NCBI GenBank assembly: GCA_052436255.1
Contig: JBQVNP010000009.1
Span: forward strand, 1-64,000
Direction of reading: 5' to 3'
Length of the DNA stretch: 64,000 nt
Origin: Pelomonas sp052436255
GTDB taxonomy: Bacteria; Pseudomonadota; Gammaproteobacteria; Burkholderiales; Burkholderiaceae_C
In this document: piece after piece, positions 33,610 through 41,919 of the stretch
Position numbering within the stretch: the stretch's first letter is position 1
Layout: each line of letters begins with the position of its first letter
The notes under the pieces: generated by a model
The model's input: only the letters and a program-made list of their open reading frames with translations
Told to the model about the DNA's origin: nothing
The model's database searches: none
Translations under genes and position numbers: made by a program

Positions 33610-35157
33610 TCAGATGGCTGGCACCCAGTGATGAGGCAGCAACTCGTCGATTGCGCAGGCCCGTTGTGTCGGCAGCCGCTGCAGAACGTCCTTCAGGTAG
33701 GCATACGGGTCATGCCCGTTGAGCTTGGCTGACTGGATCAGGCTCATGATGGCCGCGGCGCGCTGCCCCGCCAACAGCGTTCCCGCGAACAGCCAGTTCT
33801 TGCGCCCCGTCGCCCAGGGGCGGATTTGCTGTTCGTCGTGGTTGTTGTCGATCGGCAGCGCCGGGTCATCCAGGTAGCGCGTGAGCGCCGCCCAGCGGTT
33901 GAGGCTGTAGTCGATGGCCTTGGCCGTGGCGGTGCCGTCCGTGATCTTGCCGCGCTGCGCGAGGAGCCAGTCGTGCAGCGCCTTGGCGATGGGCCCCGCT
34001 CGTGTTCGTCGCTCGTGCAGCCGCTGCTGCGCACTGAGCAGCTTCACCTCACGCTCGATGCCGTACAACTGGCCGATGAGGTCGATGGCCGCCGCCGCGA
34101 TGGTGCTCTTGTTGGCCTCGTGCAGCTCGACGAACTTGCGCCGCGCATGGGCCATGCAGCCGGCCTCGGTCACGCCCAGCGCGAAGCTGGCCTTGTAGCC
34201 GGTGTAGTCGTCGCACACGAGACTGCCGTGCCAGTCGCCGAGGAAGGCTCTGGCGTGCTCGCCGGCTCTGGACGCGGTGAAGTCGTAGACGACAGCGCGC
34301 AAGGGCTCGAACGCACCCGCGGCATAGGCCCACAGGTAGGCGCGATGCGTCTTGCCGGTGCCGGGCGCCAGCATGGCCACCGGCGTCTCGTCGGCATGCA
34401 CGACCTTGCAGGCCAGGATGTGTGCCTTCAGCGCATCGACCAGGGGCTGCAGACGCAGGCCACACACGCCGATCCAGGCGCCCAGGGTTGAGCGCGGGAC
34501 TGCGACGCCGGCACGGCCGAAGATGGCTTCCTGGCGGTACAGCGGGAGGTGGTCCGCGTACTTGGCGACCAGCACCTGGGCCAGCAGCCCGGAGGTGGGG
34601 ATGCCCTTGTCGATGATCTCGGCTGGAACCGGCGCCTGGGTCAACGCGCGGCACCGCGCGCAGGCCCACTTGCCGCGGATGTGACGCTCGACCGTGAACA
34701 CGCCCGGCGTGTAGTCCAGCTTCTCGCTGATGTCCTCGCCGATACGCTTGAGGGAACAGCCGCACGCGCAAGTGGTGTTCTCGGGTTCGTGGTGGCGGTC
34801 CACGCGCTGCAGATTCGCCGGCAAGGTGGCGCGCTTGGGACGTTCGCCAGGCGTTGCCGGGGGCTTCTTCTTGCCCAGCAGTTCTTGAAGCTGCGCTTCG
34901 GCCGCGGCGATGTCGGCGTCCACGGCCTCGTCGAACAGTGCGCGTTGTTCGGCATCGAGCTGCTCGCTCTTCTTGCCGAACTTCAGGCGCCTCAGCTGAG
35001 CGATCTCGAACGAGAGCTTCTCCAGCTTCACGTCGCGCCGGTCGATCTCCTGCCTGTCGTGCTCGATGCGGCGAAGCAGCTTGGCGCCGACCTCACCAAG
35101 GCCCGCCGCTTGCAGCGCGGCAAGTTCTTCGGCAGAGATGGGCGGGTCTGCAAGCAT
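33610..35157 (-). CDS. tnpC: IS66 transposase TnpC
   Basis: The 515-residue DDE transposase has an N-terminal leucine-rich helical region (KLEKLSFEIAQLRRLKFGKK), a zinc-finger-like segment (CACGC and CARCR) and a catalytic core including VVHADETPVAML and LVCDDYTGYKASF for the first two Asp residues. The C-terminus ends IDELLPHHWVPAI. The start at 35157 (MLADPPIS) is usual; an ATG at 35202 is an alternative. Confidence 0.92.
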   Translation of the reverse strand: MLADPPISAEELAALQAAGLGEVGAKLLRRIEHDRQEIDRRDVKLEKLSFEIAQLRRLKFGKKSEQLDAEQRALFDEAVDADIAAAEAQLQELLGKKKPPATPGERPKRATLPANLQRVDRHHEPENTTCACGCSLKRIGEDISEKLDYTPGVFTVERHIRGKWACARCRALTQAPVPAEIIDKGIPTSGLLAQVLVAKYADHLPLYRQEAIFGRAGVAVPRSTLGAWIGVCGLRLQPLVDALKAHILACKVVHADETPVAMLAPGTGKTHRAYLWAYAAGAFEPLRAVVYDFTASRAGEHARAFLGDWHGSLVCDDYTGYKASFALGVTEAGCMAHARRKFVELHEANKSTIAAAAIDLIGQLYGIEREVKLLSAQQRLHERRTRAGPIAKALHDWLLAQRGKITDGTATAKAIDYSLNRWAALTRYLDDPALPIDNNHDEQQIRPWATGRKNWLFAGTLLAGQRAAAIMSLIQSAKLNGHDPYAYLKDVLQRLPTQRACAIDELLPHHWVPAI

Positions 35158-35220
35158 TGAGGCCAGTGTGCGCAGCACCAGGCATGCTGACCATCGGCGC
35201 ACGCACCGATTGCCTTGGGC

Positions 35221-35556
35221 TCATGTCAGGCCGATCACGCCGGCCTCGCCGATGCGCTGCCACGGCAGGCCCAGCACGAGGGCATCCAGTTGCTCACGGG
35301 TCAGGGACTGCGGCGCGCCACAGCCGCCGCCTGGCCAGGTGAAGCGGCCCTGGTGCAACCGGCGCGCGGCCAGCCAGATGCCGATGCCATCGTGCACCAA
35401 CACCTTCAGACGGGTCGATCGCTTGTTGGCAAAGACGTAGGCGTGGTGAGGGCGGGCTGAGCCGAAGACCTGCACCACCTTCGCCAGCGTCGTGTCGGTG
35501 CCGGCACGCATGTCCATCGGCTGGGTGCATAGCCAGACCGCGTCCACGCGGATCAT
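35221..35556 (-). CDS. tnpB: IS66 accessory protein TnpB
   Basis: The 111-residue protein reads VWLCTQPMDMRAGTDTTLAK and HHAYVFANKRSTRLKVLVHD, the hallmark blocks of IS66 Orf2/TnpB. It is essential for IS66 transposition in tested elements, but its biochemical role is unclear. Its ATG overlaps the tnpA stop by 4 bp. Confidence 0.93.
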   Translation of the reverse strand: MIRVDAVWLCTQPMDMRAGTDTTLAKVVQVFGSARPHHAYVFANKRSTRLKVLVHDGIGIWLAARRLHQGRFTWPGGGCGAPQSLTREQLDALVLGLPWQRIGEAGVIGLT

Positions 35557-35939
35557 CGAAGCCAGTCCCTCAGCCAGGCGGCACAGTCCCGCGCCGCCGC
35601 AGCGGGCCAGACCAGTTTGATGACCGTGCCAGCGCGCTGCAGCTCGATGCGAATCTCACCGTCCACCGTCGGCGCGGGCAACGCCAATGGGATGAAGGTC
35701 GGCGGCGGCATCGCCGGCGGCTCGGGCTCAGCGGGCGCGTTCACCGGCGGGGCGATGGTCTTGTGCTCAGCGTCGATGACCCACTTGCGCAGCATGTTGG
35801 CGTTCAGGCTGTGCGCCAGCGCCACGGCCGCGATGGATACGCCGGGCTTGAGGCATTCCTCGATGACCGCCGCCTTGAACTCCGCCGTGTGCCGCCGCCG
35901 ACGACGCCGGCCCATCAGATCGACCCCATAAGTGTTCAC
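35553..35939 (-). CDS. tnpA: IS66 accessory protein TnpA
   Basis: The 128-residue protein has a helix-turn-helix N-terminus (RHTAEFKAAVIEECLKPGVS, then LAHSLNANMLRKWV), the IS66 Orf1/TnpA pattern, and a C-terminal domain ending near KLVWPAAAA. It opens the transposition operon. A second ATG nine codons in is possible. Confidence 0.9.
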   Translation of the reverse strand: MNTYGVDLMGRRRRRRHTAEFKAAVIEECLKPGVSIAAVALAHSLNANMLRKWVIDAEHKTIAPPVNAPAEPEPPAMPPPTFIPLALPAPTVDGEIRIELQRAGTVIKLVWPAAAARDCAAWLRDWLR

Positions 35940-36116
35940 GTGTCCGCCTCCTTCTAAGCGGACAGATGTTCACTACCGAGGCACGGTCAGATCAACATGT
36001 GTTCCCTGGCTGCTTACAACGGAGGCGAGGCGAGAGGAGATCATCTGTTCGCGGTTGAGCCCAACTCCCAGGGCCAAGTGGCGGCGCAGGCGATATGGGG
36101 ATGATGCTTGCCCGCG

Positions 36117-36323
36117 TTAGGGGAACAGGTCCCTAACAGGGACCTTTAGCGCAAGGGCGAGGACCTCAATTGCATCCAACGATGGATTGGCGCCACCGGT
36201 CTCAATGCGAGACATGTACGAGCGCGCAAATCCACAACGTTCGGCGAACTCATCCTGCTTGTAGCCAGCTGCGCGCCGCAGTGCGGCGACACGTTGTCCG
36301 AACAGGAGGCGCAGGGGTTCCAT
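36117..36323 (-). CDS. XRE-family HTH regulator
   Basis: The 68-residue protein is almost only a Cro/C1-type helix-turn-helix: RVAALRRAAGYKQDEFAERC, then FARSYMSRIETGGANPSLDA. Single-domain regulators of this kind often control adjacent genes or their own promoter. It is divergent from the IS256-like gene; the 53 bp between the two starts contain two tandem 13-bp repeats. Confidence 0.85.
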   Translation of the reverse strand: MEPLRLLFGQRVAALRRAAGYKQDEFAERCGFARSYMSRIETGGANPSLDAIEVLALALKVPVRDLFP

Positions 36324-36347
36324 GGCCCTGGCATCGTGTGGTAGTGT

Positions 36348-36375
36348 CCACTAATCGCGAACCCACTAATCGTGA
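36348..36375. promoter_or_regulatory. Tandem 13-bp repeats, candidate XRE operator
   Basis: CCACTAATCGCGA at 36348-36360 and CCACTAATCGTGA at 36363-36375 match at 12 of 13 positions and start 15 bp apart. They fill most of the gap between the divergent XRE gene and the IS256-like gene. Direct repeats at such spacing in a short divergent promoter are typical for XRE binding sites. The assignment is inference. Confidence 0.5.
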
Positions 36376-36376
36376 C

Positions 36377-37180
36377 ATGGGCGACATCTACTCCACCGAC
36401 AGTTGGCTCGCACGGCCGCTGTGCAGCCGCTACGTCGCTGCGGTGTTCGGCTTCTCGACGGCGCGACTGCTGGATGGTTCCTTTCTTCCTCAGCCAGTCT
36501 GCTGGGCTATAGGCTGCCTGATCAACGGGGAGGTGGAAGTCCTCGGTGCGTGGTTGTTGCATGAGGGGCTTCCTGCACCAACAGCAACTTTGTTCGGCAA
36601 TCTGCACGACCGCGGCGCTGAGTCCGTGAGGATTGCAGTCGGCTTGCCGACTACTGCAAAACAGGCATTCAAGAAGACGTACCGCCTTGGCGACTGCGTC
36701 GATTCAGTCGAGCAGTCGCTCGAATCGGCTGCGGCTCTAGTACCTGCGCGCCATCGCACCGAGGTGGCGATGCAACTTCGTGCGGCAGCCGAATCGGACA
36801 GCCTCGAAACGGCAAGTTTGAAGTTGGCAGGATTTCAAGGCTCCATTCTTGGTGAAAGATACCCAGCCGTCATGCGGCTCTGGGGCGAAGCCCTGGCAGG
36901 ATTCACGCCAATCTTCTACCTAAGCGAACAACTGCGTGCACTGATTCGTTCGACCGACCAAAGGGCAGCTCAGGTGCGTGGCCAGTTGATGCGAGCGATA
37001 TCTCGGCATGGCCGTTTTACAGACTCAGCCGCTGCGCTGGATTTCGTTGCCACCTCGCTTGCACGTACTGAACAAAGGTGGGACCGCGAACGCGCTGCGG
37101 CACGGGCGGCGCGCATGCCGCGAACTTCTGGTGGAACCGTACGTCGGGCTGAAGCGCTCGGCGTAACGACGCTGGCGTAG
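36377..37180 (+). CDS. Degenerate IS256-type transposase-like protein
   Basis: The 267-residue protein aligns by eye with IS256/mutator transposases. LLDGSFLPQP matches the first-Asp strand, GEVEVLGAWLLHEG the next strand, YPAVMRLWGEALAGFTP and LRALIRSTDQ the W..F and TTNAIE region, and GRFTDSAAALDF the GHFP.D.AA block. The second catalytic Asp appears replaced (IAVGLPTTAKQ instead of a CVDG-type motif). The usual 100-residue N-terminus is absent. The reading frame is clean from 36377, so it may be a domesticated or decaying protein. It lies 11 bp before the ECF sigma gene. Confidence 0.6.
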   Translation: MGDIYSTDSWLARPLCSRYVAAVFGFSTARLLDGSFLPQPVCWAIGCLINGEVEVLGAWLLHEGLPAPTATLFGNLHDRGAESVRIAVGLPTTAKQAFKKTYRLGDCVDSVEQSLESAAALVPARHRTEVAMQLRAAAESDSLETASLKLAGFQGSILGERYPAVMRLWGEALAGFTPIFYLSEQLRALIRSTDQRAAQVRGQLMRAISRHGRFTDSAAALDFVATSLARTEQRWDRERAAARAARMPRTSGGTVRRAEALGVTTLA

Positions 37181-37191
37181 CGGGTATTGCG

Positions 37192-37671
37192 ATGAAGATC
37201 GACTGGCTGAGCGTATTCTCCAACGTCATGTCCGTGCTGAAGCGGCGTGGGCGCACTGAACAGGATGCCGAAGACCTGGTGCATGACGCTTACGTTAAGT
37301 ACGCCCAGACCTCGAAGGAGCGAACGATTGAGAAGCCAGAGGCGTTCCTCATGAAAGTGGCACTGAATCTTTCGATCGATGCTCACCGCGCCTCAACCGT
37401 CCGCGGGGTCGAGGTAATGCTGGAGGATGTCGTTATCGTCGATGGCCGGCCCAGCGCTGAGGACGTGGTGCTGGCTCGTGAGGAACTCGCCCAGGTCGGG
37501 GAATGTCTGTCGCGCATGAACGAGCGAACTCGCTCCATCTTCCTGGACAACCGTGTAGAGGGCTTGAGCTACCAGGAGCTTGCTGATAAGTACGGGATCA
37601 CAAAGAGTGCAGTCGAGAAGCACATCGCCAAGGGCGTGATGCTGACGGCACTCTGGATGGAGGACCTGTAG
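37192..37671 (+). CDS. FecI-type ECF sigma factor of the lasso locus
   Basis: The 159-residue sigma factor has region 2 (AEDLVHDAYVKYAQTS) and region 4 (RTRSIFLDNRVEGLSYQELA followed by KYGITKSAVEKHIAKG). FecI-type sigma factors are activated by an outer-membrane receptor through FecR. FecR and a receptor with STN domain follow directly, so this is a complete cell-surface signalling module. Similar modules accompany astexin-type lasso clusters. Confidence 0.88.
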   Translation: MKIDWLSVFSNVMSVLKRRGRTEQDAEDLVHDAYVKYAQTSKERTIEKPEAFLMKVALNLSIDAHRASTVRGVEVMLEDVVIVDGRPSAEDVVLAREELAQVGECLSRMNERTRSIFLDNRVEGLSYQELADKYGITKSAVEKHIAKGVMLTALWMEDL

Positions 37672-37673
37672 CC

Positions 37674-38735
37674 ATGAACCGGCCCAGCGCCGGCACTTCT
37701 CAAGCGGCTGACGCCAAGTCCAAAGTGCCGCGAGAGATCCTTGCCGAAGCCGCAGTCTGGGTGACCCGGCTCCATGGGCCAGATCGTTCCCCTCAGATGG
37801 AGCGGGACTTCCGCACTTGGCAGGCGTTGTCTCCCTCACACCGAGAGGCCTTTGAGAAATGTACCGATGCCTGGGTCGGTGTCGGGAAGGTCAAGGCCGC
37901 AACAGCCTATGAGACCGTCGCTGCGAAGAACGCCGGTCGGTGGGGGGGGGGGAGTCAAGGCATTCGGTGGTGGGCCGCTGGCGCAGCTTCCGCTGGTGCG
38001 ATAGCTGTCCTGCTGGTGGCTGGGCAGGTCTGGTTGGCGCATGGGTCGTTCAGCACCGACGTTGGTGAGCAGCGAACGGTGATGCTTGACGACGGCTCGC
38101 GCATGCTGCTCAACACGGACACGCAGGTTCGGGTGAGCTTCGACGGCAAGCAGCGAACGGTCAACGTTCGTGGAGGCGAGGCGCTGTTTGAAGTGGCGAA
38201 GGACCCGAGCCGCCCGTTCGTCGTGCGTGTCTCGGGCAGCGAAGTCGTTGCTGTCGGAACCGCTTTCTCTGTGCGCTTCGCACCACTGGCAGCCGCTGCG
38301 CCGAACGAGCTGACCGTCACCCTGATCGAGGGGCAGGTGAAAGTCCGTCGGGCTGCGGAGGCCAGCGTCGAAGCTGTCGCTCCAGGTGCGCCTGTTGCCA
38401 TGCAGGCGGGTGAACGGCTGCGTCTGGCGCATGGTGCTGATTCCGCCACGGTCCAGTCGCCGAAGGTCGATCGTCCGAACGTGGACCAGGTGACCGCCTG
38501 GAAGCGCAATGAAGCCGTCTTTGACGCCACGACGCTCGGGGACGCGGTGTCAGAGATGAACCGCTACAGCCGAACAAAAATTGTGTTGCTTGATGGCTTG
38601 AGCGAGTCAGGACTGCGCGTGAGCGGCCTCTTCCGCACAGGCGACAACGCAGGATTTGCTCATGCTGTCGCGCACTTGCATGGCCTGAAGCTCACGGAAG
38701 ACGTTGGACGATTGGAGCTCGGAAAAGCTCAGTAG
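37674..38735 (+). CDS. FecR-type anti-sigma/sensor protein
   Basis: The 353-residue protein has a cytoplasmic N-terminus (DUF4880-like, MERDFRTWQALSPSHREAF), one membrane segment near residues 100-122 (GAASAGAIAVLLVAGQVWL) and a FecR periplasmic domain (GEQRTVMLDDGSRMLLNTD). A C-terminal STN-interacting part includes NEAVFDATTLGDAVSEMNRY. It lies 2 bp after the sigma gene. An 11-bp G run in its 5' third (37942-37952) makes it prone to frameshift. Confidence 0.9.
   Translation: MNRPSAGTSQAADAKSKVPREILAEAAVWVTRLHGPDRSPQMERDFRTWQALSPSHREAFEKCTDAWVGVGKVKAATAYETVAAKNAGRWGGGSQGIRWWAAGAASAGAIAVLLVAGQVWLAHGSFSTDVGEQRTVMLDDGSRMLLNTDTQVRVSFDGKQRTVNVRGGEALFEVAKDPSRPFVVRVSGSEVVAVGTAFSVRFAPLAAAAPNELTVTLIEGQVKVRRAAEASVEAVAPGAPVAMQAGERLRLAHGADSATVQSPKVDRPNVDQVTAWKRNEAVFDATTLGDAVSEMNRYSRTKIVLLDGLSESGLRVSGLFRTGDNAGFAHAVAHLHGLKLTEDVGRLELGKAQ
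37942..37952 (+). repeat. Homopolymeric G tract inside fecR
   Basis: Eleven consecutive G residues encode Trp-Gly-Gly-Gly just before the FecR membrane segment. The reading frame is open at this length. Loss or gain of one base would truncate FecR before its membrane segment. Such tracts are contingency loci in some bacteria, and also a common place for sequencing error. Confidence 0.7.
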
Positions 38736-38775
38736 GGAGATGTCCCGGCCGCTGGTTACTCGACTGAAACGTCAT

Positions 38776-38802
38776 CTTGTTGTGGCCCCTCAACACAACA
38801 AG
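38776..38802 (+). promoter_or_regulatory. Hairpin in the leader of the TonB receptor gene
   Basis: A perfect 9-bp inverted repeat (CTTGTTGTG at 38776-38784, CACAACAAG at 38794-38802) encloses a 9-nt loop. The right arm runs into the ribosome binding site AAGGA that precedes the ATG at 38811. Folding would partly hide the site, so translation of the receptor could be modulated. Not tested. Confidence 0.5.
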
Positions 38803-38810
38803 GACATCAG

Positions 38811-41800
38811 ATGAGACGCTTCAAACCAAGCCGACTGCTCAGTCGCCACGGCGCGCTGCCACTTGGCACTTGCCTTTCGATCCTCCTGGGCTTCAGCTCG
38901 GCTTTCGCCGCCGAACCGCCCCGAGCCGCCCGCTATGCCATCGAGCAGCCTTCTCAAGGCATGGCGCAGGGTCTGCAAGCCATCGGGCGGCAGACCAACA
39001 CTTCGGTCTTGTTCGAGCCGGAGACTGTCGCTGGCCGTGTGACCAGGCGCGTGTCGGGTCGGCTCTCTCCGATCGAAGCCATCAAGGCGGCGCTGCAGGG
39101 CAGCGGCATGACTGCCGAACTCATGCCCAACGGTGCGGTGGTGGTGAAGCCGGCGCCACCTGCGGCAGTGCTGCCTGCGGGGAGTGCGCCAAGTTCGACG
39201 CCGCCGGACACCCAAGGCGGGCAACCCGGCAACGCTGGGCAACGCACCGCAGCCGGTGCGGCTGTCGACGTGACTGGCGCGCTGCCGGCGGGTGAGGTGC
39301 GCGGGTTGCAGGAGCTGACCCGCGTGGAAGTCACTGGATCCCGGCTGAAGCGAATCGATGCCGAGGGGCCAGCGCCGGTGAACGTCTACACCCGCGAGGA
39401 TCTTCACCGGAGCGGGCAGCCCAACCTGCAGCGCTTCCTGGCATCGCTGACCGAGGTGTCGGCATCCACGGGCGAAGGCGGATTCGGTACGACGCTGGGG
39501 CAGGGGACTGTTCAGCTGCGCGGCCTGCCGCTGGGATCAACGCTGGTGCTTGTCAATGGCAGGAAGGTGCAGGGTGTCGGATCCTTCACCGGCAGCGTGT
39601 TCAACCTGAACCTCATCCCGATGGCGGCGATCGAGCGCGTCGAGGTCGTGCCCCTGGGCTCGTCGGCCGTCTACGGTGGCGACGCGCTGGCAGGCGTAGT
39701 GAATGTGATCCTGAAGCAGTCCGTCAGCGGGCCATCGCTGAGCATGCGCTTCGGGTCTGGCAGCGGGTACAGCGACGGTAGCGTGTCAGTGGCGACAGGC
39801 GGACGAAGCGCCGACGGCGAATTCCTGATCATGGGTTCGTACAGCCGCTCTTCGCCGCTGAGCATGAAGGAACGTGATTTCTTCAAGGATGCGGACTACC
39901 GCCGATTCGGTGGTGCGGACGAGCGTCTGAACTACTGCGCGCCCGGCACCGTCAGCAGCGTCGCGGGCAATCTTCCAGGGTTGAACAGCAACGTCGCCGG
40001 CATCCCGCAGAGCGTTTCAGGCCAGCACTTGAAGGTCTCGGATTTCCAGGCGACGGCGGGCACCCAGAACCTGTGCAACATCTGGACGACGGGCGGCGGG
40101 GTGGCGCTCTTTCACGGCTACGAGACGCTGGCGCTGCATGCGCTCGGCGAGCACAAGCTGTTCGGCAGTTGGTCCGCGTTCACGGAGCTCACCTACACGC
40201 GAGATCGCATGAGTGCGCGGGACCTCGGTCTTCGGCTTGGCAACGTATCGGTGCCGGCGGCGAATCCGTTCAACCCTTTTGGCGTCGACGTGACGGTCAC
40301 GGCCTCACTCGGTGCTGAGAACGGGACGGAGGGCCTGTCCCGCCAGACCAACTTCACGCGCGCGCTGGTTGGCGTCCGTGGTGACCTTGGCGGCGGCTGG
40401 GATGCCGAGTTGACCGCTTCGACCACCAGCGACCGCGGCGGCTCCCAGAGCTGGAACGAGGCCTTCAACGCCACGGCGTTGACTGCTGCGCTGGCCTCTA
40501 CCAACCCTGCCACGTCGCTCAACCCGTTTACATCGGGGCGAGTCGCCAGCGACGAAGTCTTGCGTGGCATCTGGTCCGACAACAGGCGTCGCAGCGTCGG
40601 GCGCAAGGACCAGGTCTCCGGTCAGGTCAGGGGATCGCTGCTGCGGCTGCCCGCAGGTTCCGTCGAGTCCGTCGTTGGTGCCGAGGCCTCGAGGGACGCC
40701 TATGACGTGTCCAGCACGTCCGAGACCCACGGCTCACGCCGCAGCGCCGCGGCCTACGGTGAACTTCGTGCACCGCTGTTTCGCGGGGGCGGCGAAGGTG
40801 CTGCCGGATGGAACCTCGCCGCGCTGACACTTGCCGCGCGTCGTGACCACTACAGCGACTTCGGCTCGGCCAACACCTATCAAGGCGGGCTCGAACTGCG
40901 GCCGACGCGAAGCTTGCTGATCCGGGCTTCCGCGGCGAACTCCTTCAAGCCGCCGACGATCCTGCAGACCCACGTCAACGACGTCGTCTACCAGGCGTCC
41001 ATCTTCCGGCTGGTTGACCCGGCCCGAGGTGGCCAGGCGATCACCTCGGGCACTGTGGTGCGCACCGCGAATCCGGACCTGGCGCCCGAGCGAGGTCAGG
41101 CAAGGGGCATTGGCGCAGTCTGGGAGCCCGAGGGTGGTCACGGCACGCGTCTCAGCATCACTCATTGGCAGATGCGCATCCGGGACATGATTGCGGTGCT
41201 CGCCACCCAGTCGGCGTTGGATCACGAGAACCTGTTCCCTGGGCTGGTCGCGCGGAGCCCCTCGGTGAACGGCCAGCCCGGTGTCGTCACGAGCGTCAAG
41301 TCGACTGAGGTCAACTTCGGTCGGTTGGACACATCCGGCACCGACCTCGACATTGCCTACGTCGCGAAGACGTCGATCGGCAAGATGACGGCCTCGATTG
41401 GCGCAACCCGCACCGGCGAGTACGACGTTGTCCTGGCCCCCGGAGCGGCCATAGTGAATCGGTTCGATCGCAGGTTCCGCGACTTCTGGGCGCCGTGCTG
41501 GAAAGGGCGACTGTCGTTCGGTCTGGACCGAGGCGCCTGGAACGTGGGGCTGACGAGCCGGTACCTTGGCGGCTACAAGGACATCGGCACCAGCGAGCGC
41601 GGTCTCGGCAACTTCTGGATTCACGACTTGGGCGGCAGCGTTGATCTCAAGAAGCTCTGGCCGGATCTGCTGTCCGGGTTCAGGACCGCCTCGGTCGGCG
41701 CCAGCGTCGCAAACCTGACCGACCGGGAGCCACAGTTTGCTCAGGGCGCGCCGTTCTACGACGTCACCCAGGGCGACTGGCGCGGTCGTTACGCGAGCGT

Positions 41801-41822
41801 GCGTCTGACGCTGGACTGGTAG
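38811..41822 (+). CDS. TonB-dependent transducer/receptor, probable lasso peptide importer
   Basis: The 1003-residue outer-membrane protein has a signal peptide ending near SSAFA and an STN signalling domain (ARYAIEQPSQGMAQGLQAIG, GRLSPIEAIKAALQGSGMTA). A TonB-box region (VEVTGSRLKR), a plug domain and a beta-barrel ending in YASVRLTLDW, with terminal aromatic Trp, follow. The STN domain marks it as a transducer that signals to FecR. In astexin-like clusters such receptors take up the lasso peptide; that role here is inferred from context. Confidence 0.9.
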   Translation: MRRFKPSRLLSRHGALPLGTCLSILLGFSSAFAAEPPRAARYAIEQPSQGMAQGLQAIGRQTNTSVLFEPETVAGRVTRRVSGRLSPIEAIKAALQGSGMTAELMPNGAVVVKPAPPAAVLPAGSAPSSTPPDTQGGQPGNAGQRTAAGAAVDVTGALPAGEVRGLQELTRVEVTGSRLKRIDAEGPAPVNVYTREDLHRSGQPNLQRFLASLTEVSASTGEGGFGTTLGQGTVQLRGLPLGSTLVLVNGRKVQGVGSFTGSVFNLNLIPMAAIERVEVVPLGSSAVYGGDALAGVVNVILKQSVSGPSLSMRFGSGSGYSDGSVSVATGGRSADGEFLIMGSYSRSSPLSMKERDFFKDADYRRFGGADERLNYCAPGTVSSVAGNLPGLNSNVAGIPQSVSGQHLKVSDFQATAGTQNLCNIWTTGGGVALFHGYETLALHALGEHKLFGSWSAFTELTYTRDRMSARDLGLRLGNVSVPAANPFNPFGVDVTVTASLGAENGTEGLSRQTNFTRALVGVRGDLGGGWDAELTASTTSDRGGSQSWNEAFNATALTAALASTNPATSLNPFTSGRVASDEVLRGIWSDNRRRSVGRKDQVSGQVRGSLLRLPAGSVESVVGAEASRDAYDVSSTSETHGSRRSAAAYGELRAPLFRGGGEGAAGWNLAALTLAARRDHYSDFGSANTYQGGLELRPTRSLLIRASAANSFKPPTILQTHVNDVVYQASIFRLVDPARGGQAITSGTVVRTANPDLAPERGQARGIGAVWEPEGGHGTRLSITHWQMRIRDMIAVLATQSALDHENLFPGLVARSPSVNGQPGVVTSVKSTEVNFGRLDTSGTDLDIAYVAKTSIGKMTASIGATRTGEYDVVLAPGAAIVNRFDRRFRDFWAPCWKGRLSFGLDRGAWNVGLTSRYLGGYKDIGTSERGLGNFWIHDLGGSVDLKKLWPDLLSGFRTASVGASVANLTDREPQFAQGAPFYDVTQGDWRGRYASVRLTLDW

Positions 41823-41919
41823 TCCGCCAGACCGACTCCTCCCTCCTCCATTCGTAACGCGGCCACCCTGCCCAAGCGCGGGGAGGTGGGCCGCGCCTTT
41901 GCCCAGAAGTAGTTTCACT

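Larger units (their letters stand above)
33566..36017 (-). mobile_element. Intact IS66-family insertion element
   Basis: The 2452-bp element has 26-bp terminal inverted repeats (33566-33591 and 35992-36017) that match at 25 of 26 positions and begin GTAAGCAGCCAG. It contains tnpA, tnpB and tnpC in the usual order on the minus strand. The 8-bp target duplication AACGGAGG is present at 33558-33565 and 36018-36025, as expected for IS66. Intact ends, intact genes and a perfect duplication point to a recent insertion. It lies in non-coding sequence. Confidence 0.93.
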
